Source: Yersinia intermedia
GTDB taxonomy: Bacteria > Pseudomonadota > Gammaproteobacteria > Enterobacterales > Enterobacteriaceae
Direction of reading: 5' to 3'
DNA length: 64,000 nt
Assembly: GCF_900635455.1 (NCBI RefSeq)
Contig: NZ_LR134116.1
Span: 744,001-808,000 of the forward strand
Numbering within the stretch: position 1 is the first letter of the stretch; each line of letters opens with the position of its first letter. The translations under genes and the position numbers were made by a program. The notes below the pieces were generated by a model. That model was not told where the DNA came from. It was given only the letters and a program-made list of their open reading frames with translations, and did not search any database. Shown piece after piece: positions 1 through 9,497 of this stretch.

Positions 1-347
1 AACGCTCCATCGTAGTAGTACGAGAATACAGCAATATGCTTCATTAATGATCGATTGATAACAGTCGATTAATTAACAATTTATCGGTTAATAATCTATT
101 TATTAATGACCACAAAAATTGGCTCTGCGGGGTTTAGCCCATATTCCGGCTAGCTGGTGATAGCCGCCGTTATTCCCGTCGGTTCACCACTGAAATATCG
201 ACCTTATCATGTCAGGATTAGAGAATTGTCACTATTTCCAGGTAGTTTTTGCTATTAAAATAAGTCGTTACGTAATAAATTTGTTCTATGATTGAGAACA
301 GACTCTCTGGCTATTGATGGAGGGAAAGTTCATATAAGGAGAACACA
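1..347. other. Gene-free upstream region of the amidohydrolase gene
   Basis: No convincing coding region is visible here on either strand. The stretch is AT-rich, with repeated ATTAAT-like words around 45-110, and it ends in a good ribosome binding site (AAGGAG, about 336-341) just before the amidohydrolase start. It probably carries the promoter of the downstream gene, but I could not fix -35/-10 elements with confidence. Confidence 0.5.
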
Positions 348-1811
348 ATGCCTCATATGCCATTAATTCAGCTTCCCCACACGCATGGCGAAGGTTGCCT
401 CTGTAATAGCCCGGCGTTCGTCCGTATTAACACAGTGTTTGCTCAGAAAGCAGCCCAATCTGCCCCTATCACAGCGGCGACCGTGACGGCGGCGATACCC
501 GGGGCAAAACCCCAAAAAAGAGATGTCGCAGCCAATGCAGTGCGCGTGATGGCTTTTATTAATGTTCGTGTCTTTGATGGTGTTTCAGACCACCTGCGGG
601 ACGGGCTACGAGTATTAGTAGAAGGCAATAAGATCAAGTCGGTAGAGCCTGCGGATACCCCGCTCTCACCGGATGTGGAGCTGATTGACGGCGGTGGCGG
701 CGTATTGATGCCGGGGCTGATTGATGCACACTGGCACGCCATTATGGCTCGCCCGTCGATGATGACAGCAATGACAGCCGATTTTAACTATATCCAGGCA
801 CTGGCTATTGCTGAAGCCGATGCCACATTGATGCGGGGTTTCACCACCGTGCGTGATATGGGCGGGCCGGTTTTTGGCCTGAAACGCGCCATAGATGAGC
901 AAATTGCCATTGGCCCGCGTATCTTCCCTTCAGGCGCATTTATTACTCAAACCGGTGGGCACGGCGATTTTCGCCTGATTGGGGAGTTGCCCCATACGCC
1001 ATCTGATCCCCTGAGTTATGCCGAACGAGTGGGCATGACGGCAATTGCCGATGGGGCTGACAAGGTGCTTTTACGTGCCAGAGAACAACTGATGCGGGGC
1101 GCATCACAACTCAAATACATGGCCGGTGGCGGTGTGGCCTCCATGTATGACTCCATCAGCGTGACTGAAGGCTCAATTCCCGAAATTCAGGCGGCGGTCA
1201 CTGCGGCTGAGAACTGGGGCACTTATGTCACCGTCCACGCTTACACTGCCCGAGCCGTCACTATGGCTATCAACGGGGGGGTTAAGTGCATTGAACATGG
1301 CCAAATGGTGGATGAAGCAACCGTCCAGTTAATGGCAGAAAAAGGCATCTGGTGGAGCCTGCAACCTTTCCTTGATGATGAGGATGCGGTGCCAATGGCA
1401 AGCCCAGCGTCACGAGCCAAGCAGCTTGAGATGGTCGCCGGTACCGATACGGCCTATATGTTGGCGAAAAAATATAACATCAAGACGGCGTGGGGTACTG
1501 ATACGCTGTTTGATGCGCGGCTGGCGACCCGGCAGGGGGCGCAGTTAGCCAAGTTGGTTCGTTGGTATTCACCGCTTGAAATTCTCAAGATGGCCACCAG
1601 CGTTAATGCTGAACTCTGTGCCTTCTCCGGCCCAAGAAACCCGTATCCCGGTAAGTTAGGGGTGGTGGAGAATGACGCCCTGGCTGATTTGATCCTGGTC
1701 GATGGTGATCCACTGAGTGATATTCAACTTATTGCTCAGCCAGAGAAAGCATTCCGGATCATCATGAAAGATGGGCAAATATTCAAAAATACCTTGGGCA
1801 GCGGTCAATAG
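348..1811 (+). CDS. Amidohydrolase family metal-dependent hydrolase (imidazolonepropionase/prolidase-like)
   Basis: The 487-residue product has the layout of the amidohydrolase superfamily. A beta-sandwich segment (around residues 70-125) leads into PGLIDAHWH, which gives the metal-binding H-x-H motif. Further along come GGHGD, a TVHAYT histidine (fourth barrel strands), IEHG, and the late GTD aspartate in AWGTDT, followed by the returning sandwich segment ADLILVDGDPLSDI. These are the metal and catalytic positions of Xaa-Pro dipeptidase/imidazolonepropionase-like hydrolases. The N-terminal 65 residues are not part of the fold and contain an Ala-rich stretch. The substrate cannot be read from sequence. 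The start has a strong AAGGAG site 6-7 bases upstream. It lies 64 bp upstream of the ytcA-mdtNOP genes on the same strand, so it may be co-transcribed with the efflux pump. Confidence 0.85.
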   Translation: MPHMPLIQLPHTHGEGCLCNSPAFVRINTVFAQKAAQSAPITAATVTAAIPGAKPQKRDVAANAVRVMAFINVRVFDGVSDHLRDGLRVLVEGNKIKSVEPADTPLSPDVELIDGGGGVLMPGLIDAHWHAIMARPSMMTAMTADFNYIQALAIAEADATLMRGFTTVRDMGGPVFGLKRAIDEQIAIGPRIFPSGAFITQTGGHGDFRLIGELPHTPSDPLSYAERVGMTAIADGADKVLLRAREQLMRGASQLKYMAGGGVASMYDSISVTEGSIPEIQAAVTAAENWGTYVTVHAYTARAVTMAINGGVKCIEHGQMVDEATVQLMAEKGIWWSLQPFLDDEDAVPMASPASRAKQLEMVAGTDTAYMLAKKYNIKTAWGTDTLFDARLATRQGAQLAKLVRWYSPLEILKMATSVNAELCAFSGPRNPYPGKLGVVENDALADLILVDGDPLSDIQLIAQPEKAFRIIMKDGQIFKNTLGSGQ

Positions 1812-1875
1812 TGACTTTTTATGAGCGGAAACCTGTTTTTCTGGTGGGATGTCAGGTGTTAATTGAGGCTATTCA

Positions 1876-2211
1876 ATGAATAATATGACTTCCCTCAGGA
1901 AGCCGCAGGTTTTTTTCTTCACGTATTTAAGCGCGGCAAAACAGAATCTGTGGCGTGGGCCATGGGTTCTGTTATCGGCTATCGTCTTGAGCGGCTGCTC
2001 GGGGGTTGAGGCACCCTCATTTTCTCTGGTGGGTTCCTACTTTCCTGCCTGGATGGCGTGCGCTTTTATCGGGATAATTGTGGCGGTGATCGCTCGCGTT
2101 CTGTTTATTCGCGTGGGTATTGATGAGGTGCTGCCATTGCGGCTGTTGGTCTATGTCTGCCTGGCGCTGACTGTGGCATTTATCAGTTCCCTATTACTGT
2201 TTACACGATGA
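1876..2211 (+). CDS. ytcA: YtcA-like inner-membrane/lipoprotein component
   Basis: Small membrane protein of 111 residues. A hydrophobic segment ends in a lipobox-like LSGC at about residues 38-41, followed by two further predicted membrane segments (around 55-75 and 85-108). This matches the YtcA family, the small gene found directly upstream of mdtN in enterobacteria. The N-terminal region before the lipobox is long and basic for a lipoprotein, so the true start could be an internal codon such as the ATG at 1885. Its stop codon TGA abuts the mdtN ATG at 2212, which indicates translational coupling. Its function in the pump is not established. Confidence 0.75.
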   Translation: MNNMTSLRKPQVFFFTYLSAAKQNLWRGPWVLLSAIVLSGCSGVEAPSFSLVGSYFPAWMACAFIGIIVAVIARVLFIRVGIDEVLPLRLLVYVCLALTVAFISSLLLFTR

Positions 2212-3270
2212 ATGATAAATATGAATAAACTACCAGGGAGTGGGCGCAAGCGGCAACTGGCGCTTATTGTCGCCGGCATTATCATCGTCGCGGCCGTGGT
2301 ATCCGGCTGGCTTTCCGTGCGGCAGACCACACTGAATCCATTATCTGAAGATGCAGAATTGGGGGCCAGTGTGGTGCATGTTGCCAGCTCGGTGCCTGGC
2401 CGTATTATCTCAATTAATGTCGCGGAAAACAGCAAAGTCCGGCGGGGTGACCTGCTGTTCACCATCGAGCCGGATCTCTATCGGTTGCAAGTCGCACAGG
2501 CGCAGGCTGAATTGAAAATGGCGGAGGCCGCCCGCGATACCCAGCAACGGACGGTGGTCGCGGAACAATCCAATGCCGCGATTACCAATGAACAGATTGT
2601 ACGGGCGCAAGCCAATCTCAAGTTAGCGACTCAGACATTGGCACGGCTACAACCTCTACTCCCTAAGGGCTATGTCACCGCCCAGCAGGTCGATGATGCG
2701 GCGACGGCGAAACACGATGCCGAGGTCAGCCTGAAACAGGCATTGAAACAGTCATATGCTGCCGAGGCGTTGGTCAGCACTACCGCAGCGTCTGAAGCAC
2801 TGGTGGTCGCACGTCGGGCGGCGCTGGCTATTGCCGAACGGGAACTGGCCAATACCCAAATACGGGCACCTCATGATGGTCGGGTGGTGGGGCTGACGGT
2901 CTCTGCTGGGGAGTTTGTTGTCCCGGATCAGGCCATTTTTACCCTTATCAATACTGAACATTGGCATGCCTCGGCATTTTTCCGTGAAACGGAGTTGAAG
3001 CATATCAAAGTAGGTGATTGCGCTACCGTGTATGTCATGGCAGACAGACAGCGCGCGATTCAGGGGCGGGTCGAGGGGATTGGCTGGGGGGTTAGCTCTG
3101 AGGATATGCTAAATATCCCACGTGGTCTGCCTTATGTACCGAAGTCATTAAATTGGGTACGTGTTGTCCAGCGTTTCCCCGTGAGAATAAGTCTGGAAAA
3201 ACCACCGGAGGACCTGATGCGGATCGGGGCGACTGCTGTGGTTATCGTGCGCAATGACGACGGTTGCTGA
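2212..3270 (+). CDS. mdtN: Multidrug efflux membrane fusion (periplasmic adaptor) protein MdtN
   Basis: HlyD/EmrA-type adaptor of 352 residues. It has a single N-terminal membrane anchor (about residues 14-35), a first lipoyl half-domain around 50-90 (SSVPGRIISINVAENSKVRRG), a long Ala/Gln-rich helical hairpin (about 90-215), a second lipoyl half (RAPHDGRVVGLTVSAGEFV) and a beta-barrel domain. It would bridge the MdtO inner-membrane component and the MdtP outer-membrane channel. Translation may begin at ATG 2212 or 2221 (MNKLPG). Its 3' end overlaps mdtO by 17 bp. In E. coli the homologous mdtNOP genes are linked to resistance to puromycin, acriflavine and sulfonamide-type compounds; that role is inferred here. 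Confidence 0.88.
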   Translation: MINMNKLPGSGRKRQLALIVAGIIIVAAVVSGWLSVRQTTLNPLSEDAELGASVVHVASSVPGRIISINVAENSKVRRGDLLFTIEPDLYRLQVAQAQAELKMAEAARDTQQRTVVAEQSNAAITNEQIVRAQANLKLATQTLARLQPLLPKGYVTAQQVDDAATAKHDAEVSLKQALKQSYAAEALVSTTAASEALVVARRAALAIAERELANTQIRAPHDGRVVGLTVSAGEFVVPDQAIFTLINTEHWHASAFFRETELKHIKVGDCATVYVMADRQRAIQGRVEGIGWGVSSEDMLNIPRGLPYVPKSLNWVRVVQRFPVRISLEKPPEDLMRIGATAVVIVRNDDGC

Positions 3271-5155
3271 CGGTACGCTCGGTGGCATAATCCGCCAGGC
3301 AAAAGCAGATTTGGCCTATTTCCCTGGGCGAGTGGCAATGGCCTGGCGGGTGGCTGCGCTCTGTGCATTGATGGCGATGATCGCCATGATATACGGCATC
3401 CCGGAATCTGCGATCAGTTGCTATCTGATTATTTTCGTGATGAAACCGGATGGTGTCGAAAGCATGGTGATGGCCATTGCGATCACCGTTCTGGTATCGC
3501 TGGTGGTTGGACTGGTATTTCTGCTTATCCATTTCACGCTGGAAGCCGCGCCGCTGCGCATGGCAGCCTTGATTATCAGCTCGTTTCTATTTCTCTATAT
3601 TGGTTCAGCCAGTAAGCTCGGCCCGGTGGGGAGCATTATTGCGCTGGTTATTGCGTTTGTGATGACGTTGCTCAGCGATATTCCCATGGGTGAGGTAGCA
3701 ACGCGGGGGTTGTTGTATGCCTGGTTAATGGCGGTTTCCCCGATGTTGTTGATTATTGGCTTTAACCTTTTCCTTGGTCGGGCACCCCAGACGTTATTGC
3801 GGGCCAGTTTAGCCGAACGGCTCTTCACCGTGGCCGAGGCATTGCGCCAACCCGATGCCACCAATATGGTTAAGATCCGCGGGCTACTACAGGAAGGGCA
3901 AAATGAGCATCAACAGCGGGCGCTTTTTGTGCGTATTTTTCATCTACGCCCCCGAACCGAAGCGGTCTGGCTGGAAAGTGCAGTAAAAAGCAGTTATCGC
4001 CTGCTATTGGCAACGTCAGCGTTATCCCCTGACGCGCCAGAGAACGTGCGTATCGAGCTTGCGGCCTATTGTCGCGAGGCGGCGCAGGCGATTGCGGCGG
4101 GCAATCTTGCTGTTACCCCTCACTTTACTATTGAGAATGCGGCTGATGAAATTAATGAAATCAGAAACGCGCTGGTAGCACTGGCGAATGCGGATAATGG
4201 GCAAGATTTGACTGCCCCGAAATCCTCATTCTTTGCTGCGGATGCGCTGACCAACCCGGTTCATCAGCGTTTTGCGCTAAAGACCACTGCTGCTGCCCTG
4301 ATTTGCTATCTGGTTTATACCGCATTGGACTGGCAGGATATTCATACCGCCATGATAACCTGCTATGTTGCGGCGCTGGGGACCACCGGTGAGACGGTGC
4401 ATAAGTTGGTACTTCGAATTATTGGTTGCCTGATCGGCGCGCTAATGGGGGTGTTGGCGATCATTTTCATTATTCCTCACCTGAGTGATATTGGGCAGTT
4501 GATGGCGCTGGTGTTTGGCTGCATTTTGTTAGCTGCCTGGGTGTCGTGTGGTAACGAGCGTATCGCCTATGCCGGTGTGCAAATAGGGCTGGCTTTCCTG
4601 CTGACGGTGTTGCAAGGCTTCGGGCCGAGTACTGATATGGGGGTGGCACTCGATAGGGTGCTCGGTATCTTGCTGGGTAATTTGGTGGTGTATCTGATCT
4701 TTACCCGACTGTGGCCGGTGGCGATTGCAGACGCGGTGCGTATACACATTCGTGATGCGTTGAAGGGGCTGACAAATTTAGCCGCCCTGTCGCCCGATGC
4801 ACGGCCTGCGGCGCTAAGAGAAGCCACAGCCATTGAGGCGGAGATTACCCAAGCGCAAGAAGAGCTGGCACTGGTTCCCTTTGAGCCAGCCCAATTACGC
4901 CCTTCACGGGAAGAGTGCGCCCGCTTACAAGCGATACTGGCAGAAATGGGTAAATTGTGCCCAGTGCTGTTTCTACCCACAGAAAAATCGGCGTCTGATG
5001 TGGGGCAACTGCGTCGGCTCTCGGCAGGCGGCGATGTGATGGCATTAACCGATGCACAAGGACAGAATAGTGAATCATTACGGCAAGGATTATCGCCGAT
5101 TGATCTGACTATTCAACAACGTATAAAGCGGCTTGAGGAACTTCTGGGAATTTGA
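3254..5155 (+). CDS. mdtO: FUSC-family inner-membrane efflux transporter MdtO
   Basis: The 633-residue protein has two clusters of predicted transmembrane helices. The first lies at about residues 28-180 and the second, of the FUSC type, at about 340-490, separated by a soluble helical region and followed by a soluble C-terminal tail. This duplicated arrangement is typical of the aromatic acid exporter/FUSC family (AaeB, MdtO). It starts within the last codons of mdtN and ends within the first in-frame codons of mdtP, so the three pump genes are translationally coupled. E. coli MdtO is a little longer (about 680 residues). Confidence 0.88.
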   Translation: MTTVADGTLGGIIRQAKADLAYFPGRVAMAWRVAALCALMAMIAMIYGIPESAISCYLIIFVMKPDGVESMVMAIAITVLVSLVVGLVFLLIHFTLEAAPLRMAALIISSFLFLYIGSASKLGPVGSIIALVIAFVMTLLSDIPMGEVATRGLLYAWLMAVSPMLLIIGFNLFLGRAPQTLLRASLAERLFTVAEALRQPDATNMVKIRGLLQEGQNEHQQRALFVRIFHLRPRTEAVWLESAVKSSYRLLLATSALSPDAPENVRIELAAYCREAAQAIAAGNLAVTPHFTIENAADEINEIRNALVALANADNGQDLTAPKSSFFAADALTNPVHQRFALKTTAAALICYLVYTALDWQDIHTAMITCYVAALGTTGETVHKLVLRIIGCLIGALMGVLAIIFIIPHLSDIGQLMALVFGCILLAAWVSCGNERIAYAGVQIGLAFLLTVLQGFGPSTDMGVALDRVLGILLGNLVVYLIFTRLWPVAIADAVRIHIRDALKGLTNLAALSPDARPAALREATAIEAEITQAQEELALVPFEPAQLRPSREECARLQAILAEMGKLCPVLFLPTEKSASDVGQLRRLSAGGDVMALTDAQGQNSESLRQGLSPIDLTIQQRIKRLEELLGI

Positions 5156-5162
5156 TGACATG

Positions 5163-6686
5163 ATGACGCACGCTGTACTGATGGCCCGGATAGCCAAAAT
5201 TAACCTGACTTGCACGGTATTGGGGTTGAGCATGTTGATCGCCGGTTGTGCCACAGATCGCCTGGATCTTGCCCCTGCCTCCTATTCCGAACCTTGGGTA
5301 GCGGATGCCAATACCGGCAGCGCGGCGGGCACGGGTAACTTCGCTGTACCCGCTAATCCGGTGGTGGCAGAACTTCCTCAGCCCCCAACAATAAAGAGCG
5401 GATATCGCTACTCATTACCTGAGCTGATTGATATTGCCCAGAATCAGAATCCAGATACCCGCATTGCCTGGCAGCAGGCGCGGCAGGCTGCATTGGTCGT
5501 CGGAATGGGGGAGGCGGTATTTTTACCGATCATTTCAGCCAGTGTTATTGGTGGTTATCAAAGTACCAGTACACCGTTACCTTACGCTATTGGCAGCCAT
5601 AAGGACGTTAATACCTCTGGGAGTGCGGTTGTTCCGGCACTGGCATTACAGTGGCTTATCTTTGATTTCGGGCAGCGTAGTGCATTACTTGACGCGGCGA
5701 AACACACCTCTTATGCCGCCAATGTCAGCTTTAATGGTATGCATCAGAAGCTAATCTATGATGTCACACGGACTTACTTCCAATACGGTGCCGCGCAGAC
5801 CCAGAGGCAGATAGCAGAACAAACGTTGAAAAATAGCTTAAAAATTCAGGATGCTGCCGAGGAACGCCAGAAAAAGGGGATTGCCACTACAGTAGAAGTG
5901 GCGCTGGCGCGGCAACAGGTTGCACAGTCTGAACTGCGCCGCGTGGTGGCAAAAGGTACGGAACGTGATGCTTATCAGGCATTACTGGGTGCGATGGGCG
6001 TGTCTCCTTCATTGGATATCAACGTCGCTTATACCGAAGATCGCGCTTTACCGGATGTGACCAACGCACCAACCGAAAAGATGATCCGGCTGGCCCTTTC
6101 CCAGCGGCCTGATGTGTTAGCCAGCTATGCGGCAGTCGAAGCGGCCAAGGCGGGTATTAAAGCTACTGAGGCTGATTTCTTGCCGAAAGTCTATCTTGCC
6201 GGAGCGGTCGCAGGCGGTGATGGGCGCTTTGATATTCAAGGGCTACCGGGTATCAGCCAGCAGACTTCCTCTTCCAGCATTTTGGTCGGTGTTAGTGTGC
6301 CTCTTTATGATGGCGGGATACGGGCGGCGCGGGTCAAAGAAGCGGAGTCGCGTGCGGCCGTTGCTGCTGAAGGGTTTAAGAAAACACAGGAGCTGGCGGT
6401 TCGTGAAATTGTGGTAGCGGCGGATACCTTGCGCTCGGCACTTGAATCCAATCAGGCGGCACTTAATCTCGTGAAAACGTCATTTATTACCTATGATGCT
6501 GCACTGGAATCTTATCGTAATGGTGTCGGCACCATTACTGTCGCCAACGAAGCGGCCAATGGGTTGTTGAACGCGCAACAAATGAGTAGCGATGCGCATG
6601 CAGCTTCGCTGGTCGCTGCGGCTAATCTGGCTTTTGTGATGGGTAAAATGACGAATGTCTCACAACCTCTCGAACTGCTTCATTAG
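5163..6686 (+). CDS. mdtP: Outer-membrane efflux lipoprotein MdtP (TolC/OprM family)
   Basis: Outer-membrane factor of about 507 residues. A signal peptide ends in the lipobox LIAGC (Cys about 30 residues in), so the mature protein is lipid-anchored like OprM. Two tandem outer-membrane-efflux repeats follow (about 90-290 and 300-500), with the usual periplasmic helical hairpins rich in Ala, Gln and Arg and the motif QRPDVLASYAAVEAAKA. An upstream in-frame TTG at 5133 would add ten residues, but ATG 5160/5163 gives a normal signal peptide. This is the last gene of the pump operon, and a hairpin overlaps its stop codon. Confidence 0.88.
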   Translation: MTHAVLMARIAKINLTCTVLGLSMLIAGCATDRLDLAPASYSEPWVADANTGSAAGTGNFAVPANPVVAELPQPPTIKSGYRYSLPELIDIAQNQNPDTRIAWQQARQAALVVGMGEAVFLPIISASVIGGYQSTSTPLPYAIGSHKDVNTSGSAVVPALALQWLIFDFGQRSALLDAAKHTSYAANVSFNGMHQKLIYDVTRTYFQYGAAQTQRQIAEQTLKNSLKIQDAAEERQKKGIATTVEVALARQQVAQSELRRVVAKGTERDAYQALLGAMGVSPSLDINVAYTEDRALPDVTNAPTEKMIRLALSQRPDVLASYAAVEAAKAGIKATEADFLPKVYLAGAVAGGDGRFDIQGLPGISQQTSSSSILVGVSVPLYDGGIRAARVKEAESRAAVAAEGFKKTQELAVREIVVAADTLRSALESNQAALNLVKTSFITYDAALESYRNGVGTITVANEAANGLLNAQQMSSDAHAASLVAAANLAFVMGKMTNVSQPLELLH

Positions 6687-6714
6687 CCGTAGAAAAAGGG
6701 TTTTCCTTCGGCTA
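6684..6714. terminator. Hairpin between mdtP and the convergent regulator pair
   Basis: TAGCCG (6684-6689) pairs with CGGCTA (6709-6714). Inside it GAAAA pairs with TTTTC, giving a long interrupted stem that overlaps the mdtP stop codon. It lies between convergent genes and probably ends both transcripts. There is no clear T run, so efficiency is uncertain. Confidence 0.5.
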
Positions 6715-6727
6715 TATGAATGGCAAT

Positions 6728-7207
6728 TCAGTGCGTTGCACAAATAAATACTGGTGATGATAAGCCATTAATAACATACAGGTTTTTATCTATGTTTTTT
6801 ATACTGAAAAAATACTGCACATCATCATGTGTGGTCTGAATGAATTTCGACCAGACATTTTCGGGGACATCATCAATAGCTCTTATCACCTGAGTGGTGA
6901 ATTTGACTGTATAAACACCGTGATTATCAAGAGGCGTGTAGTTAAATGGCAGAGCACGATTCAGTATATATGATGATGTTTTATCCTGTGCCGTGCCGGT
7001 GAATTTTATGAACCCCTTGCCATTGTGAGACAAAAAGACACTCACGTCCGCCAGTAATGAAACGGAATCATTGAGGTTAACGTTTCTTTTCAGATAGAGC
7101 TCGGAATCACACTGTAAAACAACTTTAGGCAATAGCTGATAGGCCCAGAAAATAGCGGCGGCGGCTAATATTGCCAGGTATACCACAGTAAGGTAACCCT
7201 TTTTCAT
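6728..7207 (-). CDS. PsaF/MyfF-like periplasmic partner of the ToxR-like regulator (copy 1)
   Basis: The 159-residue protein has one N-terminal membrane segment (about residues 7-27) and a periplasmic domain. Cysteines occur at about 33 and near the C terminus, and a conserved core includes GFIKFTGT and IRAIDDVPE. Its ATG overlaps the stop codon of the upstream winged-helix gene (ATGA), so the two are co-translated. In Yersinia, PsaF/MyfF has this size and topology and works with PsaE/MyfE to control a fimbrial operon; the assignment rests on topology, gene pairing and fimbrial context. A diverged paralogue lies at 16117-16602. Confidence 0.65.
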   Translation of the reverse strand: MKKGYLTVVYLAILAAAAIFWAYQLLPKVVLQCDSELYLKRNVNLNDSVSLLADVSVFLSHNGKGFIKFTGTAQDKTSSYILNRALPFNYTPLDNHGVYTVKFTTQVIRAIDDVPENVWSKFIQTTHDDVQYFFSIKNIDKNLYVINGLSSPVFICATH

Positions 7208-8076
7208 TGCGCCTCTCCCGAGTTAATCCTTATCGTTTGGCACTCGTTATATCTGCCCTGTTCATCTACAGCGCATATACCGATAAAGGTGAGCTGATTA
7301 ATCTTGTAGCCATCACTGCCTTTGGTATAAAAGATGCTGTGCTTTTCCACTGAGCAGTCTACTTTTCTCTGCCTGAGGTCGTGCCGCGCCATATCAAGCG
7401 TTTCTGTTCCTGAAGGGAATGCCACATTTTTCTGGATAAAAATCTGGCATTGGTCAATTTCGCCGGCGAGTAAATAATTCGCTTTGCCAATAGTAACATC
7501 GGCCCAGTTGGCGTAAATTTTAAGCGCTGTGGCTAACACTGACAGTATCACCAGAATGAGTAATATTTTGGATCTCAGCATTGTCAGGTATTTTCGACCC
7601 GGCGCCATCACTTCTTGGGGTAACGGGGCAATAGGCGGGTGAGGGGGGGCGGTATCTGGTTGGATAGTGGTTGATATTTCTTTGGTGTCTGCGGCTATAT
7701 CATCATCTTGTTCTTTTCCGTTATCTGGCGCGGGCAGTGTTGGGCTCAGTACTGACTCAATCCGCGCTGTAAACTGAAAACCGTATTTAGGTATCGTCGT
7801 GATGATTTGCGGATCTTCACCGAAGGCCGCCAGCGCTTTTCTCAGTTCGCTAACATACGCATTCAGGTTACTGTTCGACGCAGTAAAACCATAGTCTTCC
7901 CACACATTCTTCAGCAGTACGTCTCTTTCTATTGGTTCATTCTGATGTTTGATAAATTCAAGCAATAGCCGACTTGCCGGGTTGGACAATGTCACTGCCC
8001 GCTCTTCATCATTCAACTCCATCAAGATCTTTTCTGATGGATTAAACACAATCGTAAGATTAAGTATATATTTCAT
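7204..8076 (-). CDS. ToxR-like membrane-bound winged-helix regulator (PsaE/MyfE type, copy 1)
   Basis: The 290-residue protein starts with an OmpR/ToxR-type winged helix (about residues 10-105), containing LLLEFIKHQNEPIERDVLL, NLNAYVSELRKAL and TTIPKYGFQF. A Pro/Asp-rich linker, one membrane helix (about 170-190) and a periplasmic domain with Cys residues follow. ToxR, CadC and PsaE share this architecture: DNA binding in the cytoplasm, sensing in the periplasm. It faces away from the fimbrial cluster beginning at 8875 and is about 70% similar in its DNA-binding half to the protein at 16605-17477. It is a plausible activator of the fimbriae. Confidence 0.75.
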   Translation of the reverse strand: MKYILNLTIVFNPSEKILMELNDEERAVTLSNPASRLLLEFIKHQNEPIERDVLLKNVWEDYGFTASNSNLNAYVSELRKALAAFGEDPQIITTIPKYGFQFTARIESVLSPTLPAPDNGKEQDDDIAADTKEISTTIQPDTAPPHPPIAPLPQEVMAPGRKYLTMLRSKILLILVILSVLATALKIYANWADVTIGKANYLLAGEIDQCQIFIQKNVAFPSGTETLDMARHDLRQRKVDCSVEKHSIFYTKGSDGYKINQLTFIGICAVDEQGRYNECQTIRINSGEAQ

Positions 8077-8874
8077 CTATGACTCTAATGGACTAAACAA
8101 CCTTTAATCGGCGCTAAACCAAAAACAGTAATGCTGTCTTAGGTTAAGCTACACTCATAACTTTGTTTTTTGAAATGTTTTTTATGATTGGTAGCTCTTT
8201 TTTTGTGGCAAAGAAAACAGGGGCAACCAACACTGACATAAAGAGCAATATCACTCAATGGGCATTAAGGGTCACTACTGCCAGTTTGAACATTTAATCA
8301 ATGCTGACCTTATCAGGCTATCAAAGCGCCTTCTTACTGTATTTCACCATTACCACCAGATAGTTTATTATTCTTTTTCATTTGTTTTAAATGGTTTTTT
8401 TTGGAGAAAAAAAATGTAAAACGGCAAGTGTCGATATAAAAATCTATGTTTAAAGTAAATAAATGCTCAAATATACTTTATTTAGAATCTTGTTATGATT
8501 GTGTCATCCTGATTTAGGCAAGGTGTTGCAATCAACACCGGTTTATATCACCTTTTTTGTTCAGGGGCGCAACAGCATTAGCGCCGTATACCGATATTCA
8601 GTAAAAATAGAGTTTTCTATGACCGAGGTGACCGGCAGTGATTTTATCCTCTGCTGATAAACAACCGCGTTTTTTAGGGGGGGGATTATATATTTAATCA
8701 CTCTACTTAAGTCAGTATGCACATATCAATAATAAATTAATTAACATTATTTATGCTTATTTTTCGTATTAAAGCCCCCTTTATTTAATAGAGGGTGGCA
8801 TTTATCTGTGGTTAAAACAACCACGTTATATATCGGGTAACCGAAAATCAATATCACCATGAAGGAATTGTTCC
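8077..8874. promoter_or_regulatory. 800-bp AT-rich regulatory region between regulator copy 1 and the fimbrial operon
   Basis: There is no convincing gene here. The region is very AT-rich and carries an eight-G tract at 8677-8684 after a T run, about 190 bp before the pilin start. A bulged GC hairpin (GCCCCCT...AGGGTGGC, about 8774-8799) also lies here. The length suits a regulated divergent promoter region for the fimbrial operon and for the regulator pair. Individual promoter elements could not be fixed. Confidence 0.5.
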
Positions 8875-9426
8875 ATGCGTAAAACTATTTTCTCTCTGAC
8901 TCCCGCCGCGTTGGTCTTACTGGCGGTAGCCGGGAATGCACAAGCAACCTCTAACGCCCAATTAACGGTTACTGCTAACGTTGTTGCGTCAACCTGTGAT
9001 GTTTCTTTGTCGACCAATAATCTGGACCTGGGTAACTATGCAGCATCTGCATTTAGCGGTGTTGCCACCCCAATCCCTGCCAGCAAAAAGTCATTCACTG
9101 TGGGCTTGAACAACTGTGATGCGCCGGGTGCTGCGGGTGATAAAGCCTATTTGGTGGTGAGCGGGCCAGTTCTGGGGGGTAACCCGAACATGTTTAACTC
9201 TACCGGTACTAACACCGGCATCATGTTGAACCAGGTTGCGACACCAACCACCTATATCAACAACAATGAGAAGCTGTTGGTAGCGACTGCAGGCTCAACG
9301 CCAGCCGCAGGTGACTTTAATACCAAGACACTGAATCTGCAGGCCGGTCTGGCATCAACCACCGCAACGGGTATCAGCATCGGTGCGGTTAGCGCGCCTA
9401 TCCTGTTTGCCTTTGCCTATAACTGA
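8875..9426 (+). CDS. Fimbrial major subunit (pilin)
   Basis: Type 1 pilin-like protein of 183 residues. The signal peptide ends around NAQA-T (residues 21-25). Two cysteines follow in the mature part (STCDVSL and NNCDAP) in the spacing of the pilin disulfide. The beta-rich Gly/Thr/Asn-rich body ends with the aromatic FAFAYN, the penultimate-Tyr pattern recognised by chaperones. A GAAGGA ribosome binding site precedes the ATG. As first gene of the operon with a strong site, it is likely the main shaft subunit. Confidence 0.88.
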   Translation: MRKTIFSLTPAALVLLAVAGNAQATSNAQLTVTANVVASTCDVSLSTNNLDLGNYAASAFSGVATPIPASKKSFTVGLNNCDAPGAAGDKAYLVVSGPVLGGNPNMFNSTGTNTGIMLNQVATPTTYINNNEKLLVATAGSTPAAGDFNTKTLNLQAGLASTTATGISIGAVSAPILFAFAYN

Positions 9427-9497
9427 TTTTCCTGATGGCAGGTGGCTTCAGCCGCCTGCCATTGTGACCTTTTTCCTTTTTACTCTGGAGCGAAAGA

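Noticed and set aside
5133..5162. TTG-initiated N-terminal extension of MdtP
   Set aside because: Adds ten acidic/aromatic residues before a normal lipoprotein signal; ATG 5160/5163 is the better start.
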